From the NCBI GenBank assembly GCA_000611775.1, contig KK106982.1, forward strand, positions 3,391,404-3,455,403: 64,000 nucleotides of DNA, read 5' to 3'. The notes beneath the pieces are model-generated. The model was given only the letters and a program-made list of their open reading frames with translations. It was not told where the DNA came from and did not search any database. The stretch is from Umbilicaria muhlenbergii. Taxonomy: Eukaryota > Ascomycota > Lecanoromycetes > Umbilicariales > Umbilicariaceae. Below, in pieces: positions 1 to 13,800 of the stretch (within the stretch, counting starts at the first letter, position 1; each line of letters opens with the position of its first letter). Position numbers and translations under genes: made by a program.

Positions 1-1527
1 GAGGCTACTTTTGTTCAACACTTCAGTGATGCAGAGCCTTCACTGAAGTGTTCTCATTTTTTGATGCTGAAACAGCTGCAATCAGGATCTTATTCAGGTC
101 TGAGTTTTTCACAGGCTGTGAATAATCAGAGGAATAATGTCCCTTTTGATTGCAATTTCAACAAGTCATGTGTGACAAGTTTTTTGTTTCAGGAGCCTTC
201 ACTGATCTGCTTTCACATTTATTATCTCACTTGCTCTTCATCTTGCCCTCATCAGGCTTATGATCCTTATTCTCAGCAGGCTTTGATGATGATTCAAGTT
301 TACAGCTGAGAATAACTGTCATATTAGAATTTGCTTTTGATTTCATGATGTCTCTCAAACATAGGTTATTCTTTAAGTGTGCAGTCAAGGTGATGATTTT
401 CTTTCAAGTTGTGAATAAGTCCTGATAATTCATCAAGGCTGCATGAATCTCAGGCTTCAATTTTGTGAAGAAGTGAGTCCTCATGTGCTCTTCATTATAA
501 GGAGGTAACTGAGCTTTCAAGGTGCTTAAATAATTATCAAAAGCTTAAACTGATTAATGAAGTAGTTGAACAGCATCATTATACAGTTGAGTGATGTGAA
601 GCTGATGATTCACAGGGTTCTCAATAATGTTGAGCAGGAATTTCATAAAATCATCTCAGGTAACAGTGAAATAATCTTTAATCTCATCATTTCACAGTCA
701 CACCTCCTTTGATTCACTCTTTAAGTATTGCATGACATAAATCACCTTATCCTTCTCATGAGGGAAATCAACTGAGTTAAAATGAAAGGTATTTCTTGCA
801 TCTCACATTCAATTCAGGTGCTCTTTCACATTCTTGTCATGATATAATGACAACTCCTTTGCCTGAATCCTTGGTCATACATTTCATATTGACAGCATTT
901 CATCAGTGTGGCGCTTGCTCATTATGAACTCAGTGTTCATAAAGTCAAGGAATCTCTCAGCTGAGGTATCAACATGAGTAGCAGGATCTTTGAGTAGGTT
1001 GACTTTTAATGTCAGAACTTTCATTCAGAGCTGTTGCAGCTCTTGTTGCTTAAGAAGTTCATCTCACTGTCATTTCACTTGCATGATCTCATCATTAATG
1101 TTGCACACTGTTTCACCTGAGGATCCTCTGCTCATGAGGTTCACTTCACTGATGTCAGAGGAAATGAGTGATGTTTCATGATCATTTTGTTAATTCTTCA
1201 TCATCATGTCTTGTTCTGCTTCAGAAGTTTAACATAATTGATTTCAAGTCTGCATCTTATCTCAGGCCATCATCCTTTGAAAGGTAAAATTATTAAAACT
1301 GTCAGATTATAGTATTTCTTACTAGAAAGAGAAGTATAGTCAAGGTTCATGACAGCATGAGATATAAATGTATAAAGGTTATATGATCCTAATTATATAA
1401 AACTAATAACTAAGGAATGAAGGTGAGATCAAGCAGTGCAGAGTTTTCATGTGACTTGTTAATGCTGTCAAGCTGCTTGTAGGGCGCATGCTCTACATGA
1501 GTCTCAGATTGTCACTAACCCATGACA
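1..1527 (-). mobile_element. Ty3-type LTR retroelement A1, 5' part (gag and 5' LTR), inactive
   Basis: Seen: this is the 5' end of a family-A element on the minus strand, cut by the window edge. Its 228-bp LTR is at 1300-1527, and bases 1-60 and about 825-1299 align with the gag end of A2 (26,703-27,236). On the minus strand near 123-165 there is a CCHC zinc knuckle (C-x2-C-x4-H-x4-C) in which a Trp codon has become TGA and the last Cys codon has become Tyr. A1 keeps about 760 bp of gag (61-820) that A2 lacks. Family knowledge: CCHC knuckles mark retroelement nucleocapsid. No open frame survives. Confidence 0.8.
1300..1527 (-). repeat. LTR of element A1 (family A LTR)
   Basis: This 228-bp sequence is also found at 15238-15465 and 27237-27464. 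Read on the minus strand it opens with TGTCATG and ends in TCTGACA, so it has TG...CA termini. The three copies align end to end with only transition-type differences. Confidence 0.85.
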
Positions 1528-4500
1528 GTTTTATTCATTCAGGTTCAAACTGAACTTGTATTTAAGTCTTATGCAGTGTATAACCTACATTAATAAGTTT
1601 AATCATCAACACAATGTAAGTCAGCAGTTTTTCTTTTAAATGAATTATTAACATCATGAGCTTCTCCTGAAAAAGGTTCATGATCTTTATTATCTTAATC
1701 TTGAAGAGGTTTTCATGCATTAATGCTGATCATCCTTTAATAATATTATAAAGAAACTGCTTCATAATCAGCTGTCAGCACAATAATCAAGATCTTCATC
1801 ATTAATGTTGTTTCATCAGCATAGAAGAGTTAGCTGATTCATAAAAGCAAACTTACTCAGTATAAAATTAAAGTGCTGATGAGGAACATGCAGTAGAATA
1901 GTATTTTTTCATTTGTATTTCACTCATCTGTGATGAGATGATGTATAATTACAGCTTTTAAAAAGTTCTTCTTATCTTTAATTGTCATCATCAGCACTTC
2001 ATAAGGAGAGTTTATTGAACTTTGCAGTTTATATAATTAATTTAATATCATTTTTGCTCACCTGTTGTCTTGAATCTCCTCAGTAGTTTAATTTAAGTCT
2101 TTTATGATGAGATGTATTTTTAATAAGAATTAAAATCTTAAAATCTTTATTTTCTGTACTCACTTAATTTATTATTTCACATTTATTTTCAAAGGGTTCC
2201 TCTTGAAGTCTTGAGTTGACTTTTATTTCATCACTGCAACTCAGTGCTTCTTCATCATCTTCAAGAAAGTTGTTATCATTGATTTATTAATCATTTCACA
2301 GAACTGATCTGATAGTCTGCAATTAATAACAACATGCATATTTAAGATATATTCAATGAGTGAGTTACTGAAAAATTTAAATGTCTTCACTGATCTCTTT
2401 AATCATAATGTTGAAATCATCTTTTAAATGTTGATTATGTATTTTGATGCTGTCAATCAGCTTCTTTTATCATTATTTTTAATGATATGTTGATGCTTCT
2501 TTCTTAGCACTACAAGTGCTTGAGTTGTATACATATAAAGATTCATGCAGTGAGCCTGTTTTTCTTTTCACACAAACACTCAGATTTTCATTATTCATAA
2601 TTTATTTTGTAACATCTTTATTTAATACATCATTTAAGTAAAAAATTGCTTGAACAGTGTTCCTGTTAAAAATTATTTACATGAGATGAGACTCTGTCTC
2701 AATGTCAGGATGAATTTTACAGCAAATAAACTTACTGAGTATTAAATATGCACTTCATTAATGATGACTCAGCCTCAGCATAGCTGTCATTTTATTTATT
2801 ATTATAAAAGCTGTTTGCTTCTGAGTGTTAATCTTGCAGGACTAAATCAATGTTTAAGTTTTTTTATAACATGCTTAAGATAACTCCCTGAGGTGATGAC
2901 ATAAATCAGCTTTAATTATTTAAAGATAATTCCTTTTGAGTCCTCTGATTTTGTTGCATTAAGGAGTTGAGGTGTAATCAGAAGATGATTTATCTCTGAA
3001 AAAGTTAATGTGATTTTATTGAGTTTCAAATCCTCATAAGCGTGTTGAATCTGTCACTTAAAATGAGAATCTTATAAATTTAAATGAATCACATACATAT
3101 TTATTCACTGTGACATCAAGGCAGCAGGCATCAGAATGAGGTTTAATCTTTTAATGAAAATCATTTAATTAATTGAGTTTACATTCATACAAGAGCATTT
3201 AATTCTGTAAGCATTTTTAAATGAATAAATAAATTTAAGTTATTGTAGCACCTTCTTCATGCCTCATGTAAGATGTAAATCAGTTTATTTCTTCTTTCAA
3301 GCAGACTTAATGCTGTGATGAGTAATCTTCAGAATTCACATTAACATGATCAGAGTTAATTGCTTAATAATTTATCACTTAGTTAATGACATGAGTGCAA
3401 TGTGTATTGAATTGTTGTAAATCTTACTGAGTTTTATGTCATCTGTGTTTCAACTTCCTCTCTGTCAACATTTTATCTCTGTCATGATGAATACCTCAAA
3501 TACTTGATATGAGTACACAGGGGATTTCAACTCAGTGATTTTAATCTTGTTATTATCAATCACCTTGAGAGGGTTGTGACAGAATAAGCAGACACAGTCT
3601 TTCTAATGTTTTTAAAATAAATATTCAATCATGATAAAGTTAATATTCTTATACATTCTATGAGTTTATATTAACTAATGAGTTAACTCATCACATGAAT
3701 TGACACTTACTTTTCAGCATTAAGAAGTTTGTCATCCTCTCTTATATTAATATTTTAATCATCATTTGCATTTACATCTTTCTGCCTCTCTGTATTGTTG
3801 ATCTCAACACTTTTAATTATAAACTTCAACTCATGACTTTTAACTCCTCACATATTCTTAAAGATTTTTATTTCTTTCTCAGTGCTCTTGTTTTAATTAA
3901 CATTTACAACATCCTCATCAGAACTTTCTTCATCAGTTGAAATAATTTTTACTTAATGCAGTCTTTTTTATTTACTTTCTTATTAATTATTTTCTTGACT
4001 AATATTGTGTCTGCTCAGTGATCACTTCAACAACAGTTTAAGAGGAGAGGGCTCTTGAGAAGTTTAAAGAGAATTTATAAATAAAGTCAACAATCATATC
4101 ATCTGCTCCTCAAGAGAATCAAGCTTATCATGAAAGATTAATGATGAATGAATATTAAACATGACAGCTGATAAGCCTCTGACTCATGCATCACTGATGA
4201 TTACTTTGAGAAGTCTGATGCTGTTGATACTCACAATATGATCAGTGAAGGAGTACTTAATTTAATGTGTAATAATGTACTCAAGATCAGTTGTCAGAAC
4301 AGTTGATCACAACTTGAAATCAACTTATGAAAAAGATGTTCAATTAGAGGTCAGATTATTCAAAATAATATCATTAATATTAACATAAAAGATAATGAAG
4401 GATTTTCCCTCATTTAACAATTGCACTTTGATCTTAAAATCTTTTATGTTTATTAAAACTACTGATAATGTTGAGGAGAAAGAGGTTTCAGATCAGTATG

Positions 4501-4960
4501 CATTAAATTTACTTAACAACTTAAAGAGCATTTTAAATTTAATTAAAGATTATGAAGTGAATTAATACATCTTGTTAACAGATGCTCTGTCACTTTTCTG
4601 CTTTTTTCAGTACTTCATTTTATATTATTAATTATACAGCACTCATCTAATGATGAATTTAAACATAATGAAGATGAAATTATCAAAGTATTAAGTTCAA
4701 ATATCATGATGAAGTTTAATCAAGATCACAATCATTGATTTTAACATTTATTAATTAAATGCACTCTTTGATCTCTTTTGTTTTAAATAATTCTTGATCA
4801 TGTACTCCTTGATTGTGTTGTTGATTTCTTTTATATAATTATTTATAAATTAAAAGATTATCTTCTTAACCTCTGTCAGGTTTTTGTACTTTGAAATTTC
4901 TTTATTGACTCAGTCTTCATTATGTAATAAAGTCATGACTCTCTTTGAATTCTTAGCTGA
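1528..4960. other. Decayed repeat-like AT-rich DNA, family not recognised
   Basis: About 3.4 kb with the same AT-rich, CpG-free composition as the flanking transposons and no open frame above about 60 codons. Minus-strand readings give longer stretches broken mostly by TGA, including acidic runs near 2,150-2,300 and 3,880-3,930. That suggests a dead coding element on the minus strand. I found no RT, integrase, zinc knuckle or transposase motif I can stand behind, and no second copy in the window. It may be another transposon or a decayed gene. Confidence 0.4.
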
Positions 4961-5440
4961 CATATTAAGGTTAAAGGTGAGGTAAGAGGTGAGGTGAAGT
5001 GAAGTGATGCATTCATTAAACTTAATTCATTGAACTGTGTGATATTCAATAAACCTTGTGATGTTCAGTGAACTATGATTTATTTAATGCATAAGTGAGA
5101 GTTTCAATAAAGAAAGAAGAGTCTTGAGGGAAAAAAATGAATATTATCAGATTTACATCTAAACATATTACTGAACTGAACATTGTACTGAACTGAACTT
5201 TGTTACTGAACTGAATGACTGAATGAGTTAACAGTGATTAAATTAATGAGTTTAATGTGCATATAAAAGTTTTAATCTTTGTGCTCTTTCCTTCTTTTGC
5301 TTCTTAGATTAAAATTCTTCTCTGTAGTTAAATGTCAGCTGTTAAAACACATGCATTAATTTATAATCTGCATAATCTTAATATTATTTTAATCTCTTTC
5401 TTTATCTCCTGTTGCAAGGTATCTTGAATGAATTTTAAAT
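4961..5440. other. Leader or possible LTR of element C
   Basis: A stretch just upstream of the element C gag. It is rich in GAACTGAAC-type short repeats (for example 5,170-5,235) and has a TATA-like ATATAAAAG near 5,266. The position fits the 5' LTR plus leader of C. Because the 3' end of C is missing, there is no second LTR to define the boundaries. Confidence 0.3.
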
Positions 5441-7221
5441 TAAATTAACATTGAAGTCAGACAGAATCAGAATCAGAATCAGAATTAAAATTAAAATTAA
5501 AAATCAATCATGATGATCAGAGAAATCAGTAATGAAGTTTACTCATGAATTAAAAAGTCTTTGTTGACTTCTATGAATAATGAATAATTCATCTTGAATA
5601 AAAACCTGATTAATCAGATTCTGATCACCTTGACTGCAGAGATTTTAATTAATCTTTTACAAGAACATCTCTCTGAAGCAATGATTATTCTTCAATCATT
5701 GATCACTGATCATGAGCAGTCTCTGAATGAAATCAACATCATTATAAAAGCACATGAAGAACTATAAGCAGACTATAAAAGAATGAAAAATAAGAAAATA
5801 GAATTAAAGAAAAAAGTCACTGAACAAGCTGATGTGATAACATATCTTGAACAATGAATTATAATCATTCATACAAGCACCTTCTGACCTGATTTTCCTC
5901 AACTCATAATTAAAAAATCATTCAAATTATTAAAGCTCCTTGATTCACTGATGTTCTTTAATGACTGTTTAAAATATGATAAATGAGTAATGAAGATCAG
6001 AAACTACTTATTAATAATAAACAAATGATACTTCATTAAGCAGATGAAAATAACATATGTAAAAATAAAAGTTGAAGATGACTCTGTCAAACACATAAGA
6101 TCTTAAATGAATTCAGCATCTTGAATAATTTATTTAAACATTATTGAACTGCTAAAATATTTAACCTGAATCTACAGAGACTCAGATTAAAAATGTATCA
6201 TCATTAATGAATTTCATAAATTTTATTAAAAATTTAAAGACTTCTCATCCTTCTGAGTTGATTTTCAGTGATATGTTACTGAACTGAATAAGTTTCTTAA
6301 TTCATACTGAATAGAAGAACTTCTGAACAAGGTAAATAACATCATTCAATGATAATTAAACACTGATGATGACAGACTTGAAGATCTTTATGAACTCATC
6401 AAGTGTTGTTAACAAATTGATCAGACTTTATAACTGTTTAATGCAAAGAAGATCATCAGACCTCAACTGAATTAAACACTTTTCTTCACAAGTTAGACTC
6501 ATATAAGAATTGAATATTTTATTAAAATCTTAAAATTGATCATCTGAATGATCACTGAGTCAGTTCTCTGAATACTGAACTGAATGTCACACTCAGACAC
6601 TGTCAAAGAACAACAGATGAAGAAAGAACAGTGTTTTAAATATAATGAATAAAAACATCTTGCCTTAAACTGTTTAAACAAAGACAAAAAGAAAGAGACT
6701 TCAGTATTAAAATATATGTAATGAATCATATTTAATTCTGATTTTGATTTTGAATTAAACTCAGGAAAAGGCATTTCTTTATTAAAGTCATAATAAGAAA
6801 TGATGATAATCTTCTTGTGATATTAACATTAATGATCAGTGAAGACATTCTGTTCACTTGAATATTATTCAAAGTGAATTGCAAGCTCACTTTGAATAAA
6901 GTCAAGTTATGAGTCAAGGTCTTACTTGATATTGAGTTAATTAAATATATATTCATTAATGTTAACCTGACAAAGACTCTGATTAAATGATTTAAAATTG
7001 AGGCAGTATCACTGTCAAAGCTCTGAACTCTACATGATTTTCAGAAAAAGACAGTGAAATGAGTTACACATGTGATTTATTTAATTATGAAGGTCTGCAG
7101 TCATTCTTAATGATTTATTCTTATGATGATTGTAAACATAAAAGATTCTGAAATTATATTAAAACTCTCTTGAATGAATCACATCTGAATTTTAATTGAC
7201 TCTGTGAACTGAGTAGTGATT

Positions 7222-7390
7222 TTCTCACTGAATGAATGAATGAACTGAACTGAACAACTAAAAACTGAATGAATGAACTGAATCAAACAACTGAAAACTG
7301 AATAAATGAACTAAACTGAACAACTAAAAACTGAATAAATGAACTGAACTGAATAACTGAACACTGAATGAATGAACAGATCAAATGATT
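7222..7390. repeat. Minisatellite of degenerate ~45-bp units
   Basis: Three to four diverged units built from ACTGAATGAATGAACTGAAC and CTGAACAACTAAAA blocks, lying between the protease and RT regions of element C. Similar GAACTGAAC words occur at 5,170-5,235 upstream of the same element. It may have encoded a repetitive linker. Confidence 0.6.
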
Positions 7391-7522
7391 GAACCTGAAT
7401 TAAATAATTAAATTAAATCACTGAAACCTTATCAGATCTTGAAGAAATTCATCACATAAACAGATTCTGAATCAGCCTCTGCATTAAAAAATAATAACCC
7501 CTCACATGCAGTTAATATTAAG

Positions 7523-7867
7523 ATGATTGATACACTGTTCATATTAAATATGAAGAAAGGCAATGAGATCTTTGTTATCTTTATTCAACAAATTAAGAAA
7601 GTATTAAACTCTGAATTAAAGTTAAATGAATTAAATATTAAGATGATTATCTCTTCTGAATATCATGATCTGATTGATGTATTTTTTAAAAAGACTGCAA
7701 ATGAACTCCCTCTGCATTAACTTTATGATTACAAGATTGTTTTAAAGAGTGAGTAAAAGTTAAAATACACACTTCTCTACAATACATCACATGAAGATGA
7801 TAGTGATGAAGAACTACATAAAAGATAACTTGCAAAAAAGTTTCATTGAAGTCAGTTAATCATTAAT
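7523..7867 (+). pseudogene. Reverse transcriptase N-terminal fragment of element C
   Basis: An open stretch to 7,720 ends with a motif equivalent to the 'D.F.K..A..LP.H' entry block of Ty3-type RT. The frame continues past stops up to the B1 insertion at 7,868, then resumes at 15,118 with QKKDRSL, the next RT block. It is disrupted by TGA and TAA codons and by B1 and A2. Confidence 0.65.
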
Positions 7868-8074
7868 TGTTATGACATGATCAATTAACACTGATGAATA
7901 TTGAACTACTTGATGTTAAACTAGATTGAGACTAGTGTGTCTTAACACTCTGATATTTATGTTGTGATTACACTCACAAGACTGCTTTCTTCTTTGTACT
8001 TTTCTAAATTTAAATAACTCATCTCTTACAACAGTTTCAGGCCTGCTTATGAAGTAAAATAATTAACTGTAACA
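7868..8074 (+). repeat. 5' LTR of B1
   Basis: 207 bp with TGTTA/TAACA inverted ends. The same LTR is found at 14906-15112 and, inverted, at 17451-17657 and 23393-23599, with a diverged copy at 44562-44763. Confidence 0.92.
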
Positions 8075-10834
8075 TTAAAAAAGTACCTACACTCTTTTTG
8101 ACCTCTGAAGGTGACAGAATATCAGCTGAGATAAACATGTGTATTAATGAAAAAATTCTTCCTCAACATCATTAAACATCTCAACTCACAGTTTACTGAG
8201 TGATCAGAAGGTTTTTAGAACATCTTAAATTCATTAATTAATTATTAATAATCAATTCTCAAGTCCTGTGAGAAGTAAGCAATGAATGATTAAAAAGTAC
8301 TCTGTCATGATGATAAATAATTGTGAGAAGTAATCACAACAAATGAAAAGTTCTGCAACATGTAAGCGCTCTTGAAGATCTATTTGTAAGCACAGACAAC
8401 TGCAGTAAAGACAGTTGAAAGAACAAGGTTCTGAATTAAATAATCTCAACATTAAGAGTAAGTGTCTGAAGCATTGAAGAAATCATGATTAAATCACATT
8501 AAAAGAGAGGGATCTCTTCTTAATCTGAAAGATTATTCTTGACTGAAGGACAGCCAGATGATCATGAGAGATTAAAAAAATAAACATCATGAAGATGAAC
8601 TCTTAAGATGAGGTGACCTTTGAAAATTTATAATGATGAGTAATACATGATTCAAAGAACACCTGTCATTTAATGTTGAAGACACTAAATCAGAGAGATT
8701 CATACAAGGCATAAATACAGAATTTAAAAAAACAGAACAATTGAAAAGACTTTCAGATAAAAAAGTTAACAACTGAGAAACAAGAATTAAAATAAAATGT
8801 GTTGAAGTTAACCTGATGACTTAACAATTCTGAAGCAGAGCGGTCAAGAGAAAGCTCATTTAAATTAAATGTAAATGATGCAATGAAGAAGTGTTCAGTG
8901 AAGTTTTCAGATTCATCAATTCTGAATGATGATCTTAAGCTCACATTTCAGGTATGAGATGATCAGATGAAGAGCAAGTTATTAATCAATGATGATTAAT
9001 TCAATCAGCCAGATCAAGAGGAAGCTGAACATGTTAAAGTGATTTACATCAAGATGTGAGTTGACAGCAAGGTCACTGCATCAGCAATTTAGTAAGTTAA
9101 CTCTGAGTTAGTTTTTAGCACTTTGAGCGCTCTGAGCTTCTGATCTCATGTCTCAGCTAACAGCCGCTCTTAGCATCCTCTGAGCGCTCTGAGCTCAACC
9201 TTAAATCTTGAGCGGAACATCAAAATTTTGTGATAAAAAAACAGTTATTAAAACAATTGTTTAAACAAGTACACACACAGTGTTATAATAACAGTAAAAC
9301 TTATAATAAGTAAACTTTTGCTAAAATTCACTTTTCTGCAATAAAAAATCATGATTTGTTGAGTCTGAAAGCACTCTATAAGTGTTGAGTTCTGAATATT
9401 TAAAGAACTTCAAGATTTTCATCACTTAAAAATCTACACACTTTAATAACTTTTGCACCTCAACAGATATGAAGAAACTTTCAATGCATAAGTTATAAAA
9501 AACAGTATTCTCTATTAATGTTAAACTAAAAGTTTCTTCATAACTGCTGTTGTTCTTAAGTTATATTTAATTCAAGTTTTCAACAGCGAAAAATCTTTCA
9601 AAAAAAGTCACATACTTTGAATAACTATTGCGCTTTTATACTTATAATATAACTTTCAGTTTATAAGGTGTAGAGAATAAGCTGTTTAAGAGTTTTCTGA
9701 TACAAAGTTTCTTTTTATGTGTTGTTGTTATTGAGTTATTCAAAAAGTCATTAAAAGTCGGTTTATTAATGTTGTGATTTTCATCACTGAAAGTTATATC
9801 ATAAGTATAAAAGCGCAATAGTTATTCAATATGCTAATATATTTATAATTAGTTAAAAGTTTTTTAATTCATAACTATTGCAAATTAAAACTTATGAAGA
9901 AATCTTTAGTTTGTAAAGTGTACAGAATAAAGAGATCTAAAACTTTTCAATAAAAAGTTTTTTATTATTCATGAAGGTATAATAGTTATTTAAAGTGTAA
10001 GATTTGTATGAGCTCATTTACTGCTCAGAGAGTGCTCTGAGCGCATAAAGTACTATTAACTAAAACCTTATTTTTGAGCGGGCTGCCAAGTTGCGGATGT
10101 GAACACCTTTATTCATGATTGAAGGCTCAATCAGGAAAAGAGATTTATGTTAAGAAAATTATTCAGTACCTGAAGAACATCTTTGAGAATTCAGATCATC
10201 ACTTGAAAACATGAAAGCAGTTAAAGAAGTTCAAGATGTCTTATCTTGAGAACTTTAACATGTTTTAGTCAGAGTTTCTATGACTGATGAACTCAGTGAA
10301 GATGCCAACAGATTAGTGAAAAGAGAAAATTCATGACAAGTTATACAACTCACTTCAAGTTCAAATAAAAATTTATGTCACTGATGAGAACATGTCATTT
10401 GATGCTTACTGTAAAAAGGCTCAACAGTTCATGAGAGGTTTTGTTAAAGCAGGTGAAAAAATCAAGAAATGAAAAAATCAGCAGAAGTTACAAAGAAAGT
10501 GATCAACTTTTAAATTTAAAAAGAAAACAATCATCATAATCATCATTATTGCATGAGAAGTAATTAAATTAATGTTAACTGATGTAATTTATTACATCTG
10601 CAATAAGAAAGAACACCTGATGAGGAATTATCCTGATAAGTTAAAAAAAGCTGAGGCAAAGGCTGTAGACTTTGATTATTCAGATTCAGAAAATGAGTTA
10701 CTTTAGATGAAGTCTTCACCCTAGAGTCAACAGAAGGAGCAAAGATAAATAAGATGAAAATGTTAAACATTTTAAAAAAGTCATTATTAACCTGAGATTG
10801 TTGACTTGCAGTTAACAGCTTAATCATAAGAGTA
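8075..10834 (+). pseudogene. gag region of B1 (split by T1)
   Basis: It aligns with the inverted gag region of B2 (about 21,700-23,392), which has the uninterrupted sequence. A degenerate CCHC knuckle (ICNKKEHLMRNY, first and last Cys not kept) lies near 10,585-10,625. T1 interrupts the frame at 9,080. There are multiple stops, mainly TGA. Confidence 0.75.
9080..10098 (+). mobile_element. TIR element T, copy 1 (core inverted)
   Basis: 1,019 bp with imperfect inverted ends (ATCAGCAATTTAG at left, CTTGGCAGCC in the right-end complement, then GCGCTCAGAGC-like subterminal words). It splits the B1 gag: the B2 copy reads straight through this point. Relative to T2 and T3 (1,118 bp each), the segment about 9,650-9,790 is reverse-complemented and about 100 bp is missing. 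The interior is built of degenerate ~130-bp units starting AATAACTATTGC. No coding capacity was seen, so it is probably non-autonomous. The target duplication could not be settled. Confidence 0.8.
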
Positions 10835-13800
10835 GCAGCTCTGTTAAACACTGATGCTGCTGAGAAGACTTTTATTCACAAGAAGCACTTTAAATTTATG
10901 AAAAAATGCCTGCAGTTATACATCAGGACAGCACAGAGGTTAATTTCTTTAACAAGATATAATAATTAAAATGCTGAGATGATCTTCAGAGCATTTACAG
11001 CAAACTTAATGATTAATGAAAGATGAATTCTTACTCACTTCTTGTTTTGTAACATCAGCAGGCATGATGTTCTGATTAAGAGGAAATGATTTGAGAAGAT
11101 TAAAATATTAATTGATTACTTTAATTGAAAGCTGATTTGGCTTGAGAAGGCTCAATATCAGGCAAGCAAGAACTTAATAATATCAAGGTGAGAATTACAA
11201 CTATTAAAAGTCAAATCAGAACATCAGGCAGATGCTGAATGACATGATAATCTGCATGAGGCAGCAACACTGACTCAGATCTTAAGAAGAGCAGAAAGAG
11301 ATGAAATCATAATGATGTTTAACAAAGTTAACCCTGAGGATACTAAACATTCAACAAGGTTAAATGAGTGAAAGGAAAAATTCATTAAATTGCTTAAAAA
11401 GTCAGTCCTGCAGCTACAGGCACAATCAAAGACATGAAAAGTTTAACAGCAGATTAATATCAATGAGATGAAAAAACAACTGAATGAAAAGAAAGATTCA
11501 ATGAATCACATGAATAATTCAATGAATGAAGGTCAAAGTTCATTGAATGTACTTAAAGAAATCAAAGGATGATAAACCTCCTCTTTATCAAGAAGTGAAT
11601 ATTGCACTTTTGAAAGCAGAAAACTTCTTACACAATGTTAAAAGAGAAGAGGTGATTATTGATATTATTAATATTCATGAGGTCAATTACTTAATAAAAA
11701 ACTAAAAAAACCTCTGTCTGCTGCTGCAGAATGAAATGAAGCTGAATTAAAGAATAAAGAAAAAATTACCTCATCAGTATTAAGAGTTTGTGAAGGTTTT
11801 CAGCAAGACAGCATCAGATCAGCTGCCTTTACACAAGGAAAAAGTGAATCATGATATCATCTTGAAAGATGAGAACAACCTGACCTCAAGCTTTTTATAC
11901 AGCATGTCACTGAAGCAGTTAAAGTTAATCAAGGCTTATCTTGAAGATCACTTGAAAAAGGATTTCATAATCCTTAATAATACTTCTTACACATCATCAG
12001 TTCTCTTTGCAAAGAAACCTGAAGAGGAGTGATGTTTTTGTGTTAATTACTGAAAGCTCAATGCAATTATTAAGAAGGATAAGTACCTCTTGCCTTTAAT
12101 TAAAAAGACCTTAACATGACTGACTAAAGCAAAGATTTTTATCAAGTTAAATGTTAAGCAAGTGTTCTACTGAATATGAATGAAGAAGTTTGTCAAGAAT
12201 TTAATCACTTTTCAGATGAGGTATGAATTCTACAAATACAAGATTTTATCTTTCAATCTTTGCAACAGACTCACCTTCTTTTAAAGATATATCAACAACA
12301 TTTTATTCAATTATCTGAATGATTTCTGCATGACTTATATGAATGATATTTTGATCTACTCAGAGGATTCATTGAAACATGACACTCAAGTTAAAAAGAT
12401 GCTTCAACACCTTAAGAAAGCAAGTTTATAAGTAAACATAAAGAAGAGCAAGTTCAGCATTCAATTTATTAAATTTCTGAGCTTCATCATTAGCACTGAA
12501 GATATTGCAATGAACTTAAACAAAGTTTCTGTCATCAAGAATTAATTGTTATTAAAATTAATTAAGGAAATTCAATTCTTCCTGAGATTCTGCAACTTCT
12601 ATCATTGCTCATTAAAAAAATGAGGTTGAGTTGTACATTTGTTAATAAAGTTGACTGCAAAAGGGGCCTGACACCTCTTAAAAGAGCTGAAAATTCAAGC
12701 TTTTAAGAAGGCAAAAAAGCTGATGCTATCAGATGTCATCTGAGCTCACTACTCACCTTATTTGAAAACTTGAATGAAGACAGACGTCAGCAGTGAAGTT
12801 GTTGCAGAAGTGCTCACTCAGCAATAAAAAGATGATAAGTGAAAATCTGCAATTTACTTCTCAAAGACAATGTCACCTGAGGAAATGTGATATGAGATTC
12901 ATGACAGAGAGATGCTAACAGTTGTTAAAGCCCTTCAAGAATGACATGACATGTTATTAAGCTTACAAGCAGTCTCTTTTGTTGCAATTACAGATCACTG
13001 TGCTCTAAAGTACTTTATCATCAAGTGATTATTTAATTCATGGCAAGCTAGATGAGCTGATATTGTGACAGATTACAACTTCAAGATTACTTATCACTTA
13101 AAAACAGTCAACATTGTTGTTGATGCTCTGACAAGAAAACATGATGAGTTGATCACTCAAAAAGAAAAGAACATCATTGCATGAACACAGCTGTTTCTGA
13201 ATTCTAATTGCATAATAACTGCAATAGGTGAGAGTTCAATGAATGTTGAAAGTGATTCACTGAATGAGATTGAACAGATGAAAAATTCTTATCAGCTGAT
13301 GAATCAGATTCTGCAAGTCAATCATTCTCATGAATCACTGAATCAGTATCATCAGATGACAAGAAAGAAGAAATGAGACTGAAAGCTTTAAAATAATCTT
13401 CTTACATGATTTAAGAAGCTCATGATGCTGAATGTTGACACTTTGCAGACTCATTTGATTAATGAAGCTCATTCAACATCAGTGACAGCACACTCAGGCA
13501 AGATTAAGATGACAAAGCTGTTATCAGTTCAATATTACTGATCAGGTCTGTCAAATGACTGTTCAGTTTTTATTTTAAACTGCTGAACATGCTGTTAAAC
13601 ACATGTACCTTGAGACAAGACCTCAGGCCTACTTCACTCTTTATTAATTGAAGATAAGTGCTGACAGCATGTCTCATTTGACTTTAAATTCTTCTCACGA
13701 GACAAGAAAGGCTTTGACAACATATTTGTCATTATTAATCACTTTGAAAAAAGGGCCTTCTCACTGTCATGTCAGAAGACAGTTACAGCAGCTTAAGTTG

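Noticed and set aside
5160-7400. Spaced GAACTGAAC repeats considered as a CRISPR-like or regulatory array
   Set aside because: The units are degenerate, adjacent and without unique spacers. They fit a minisatellite inside a dead retroelement in a eukaryotic genome.
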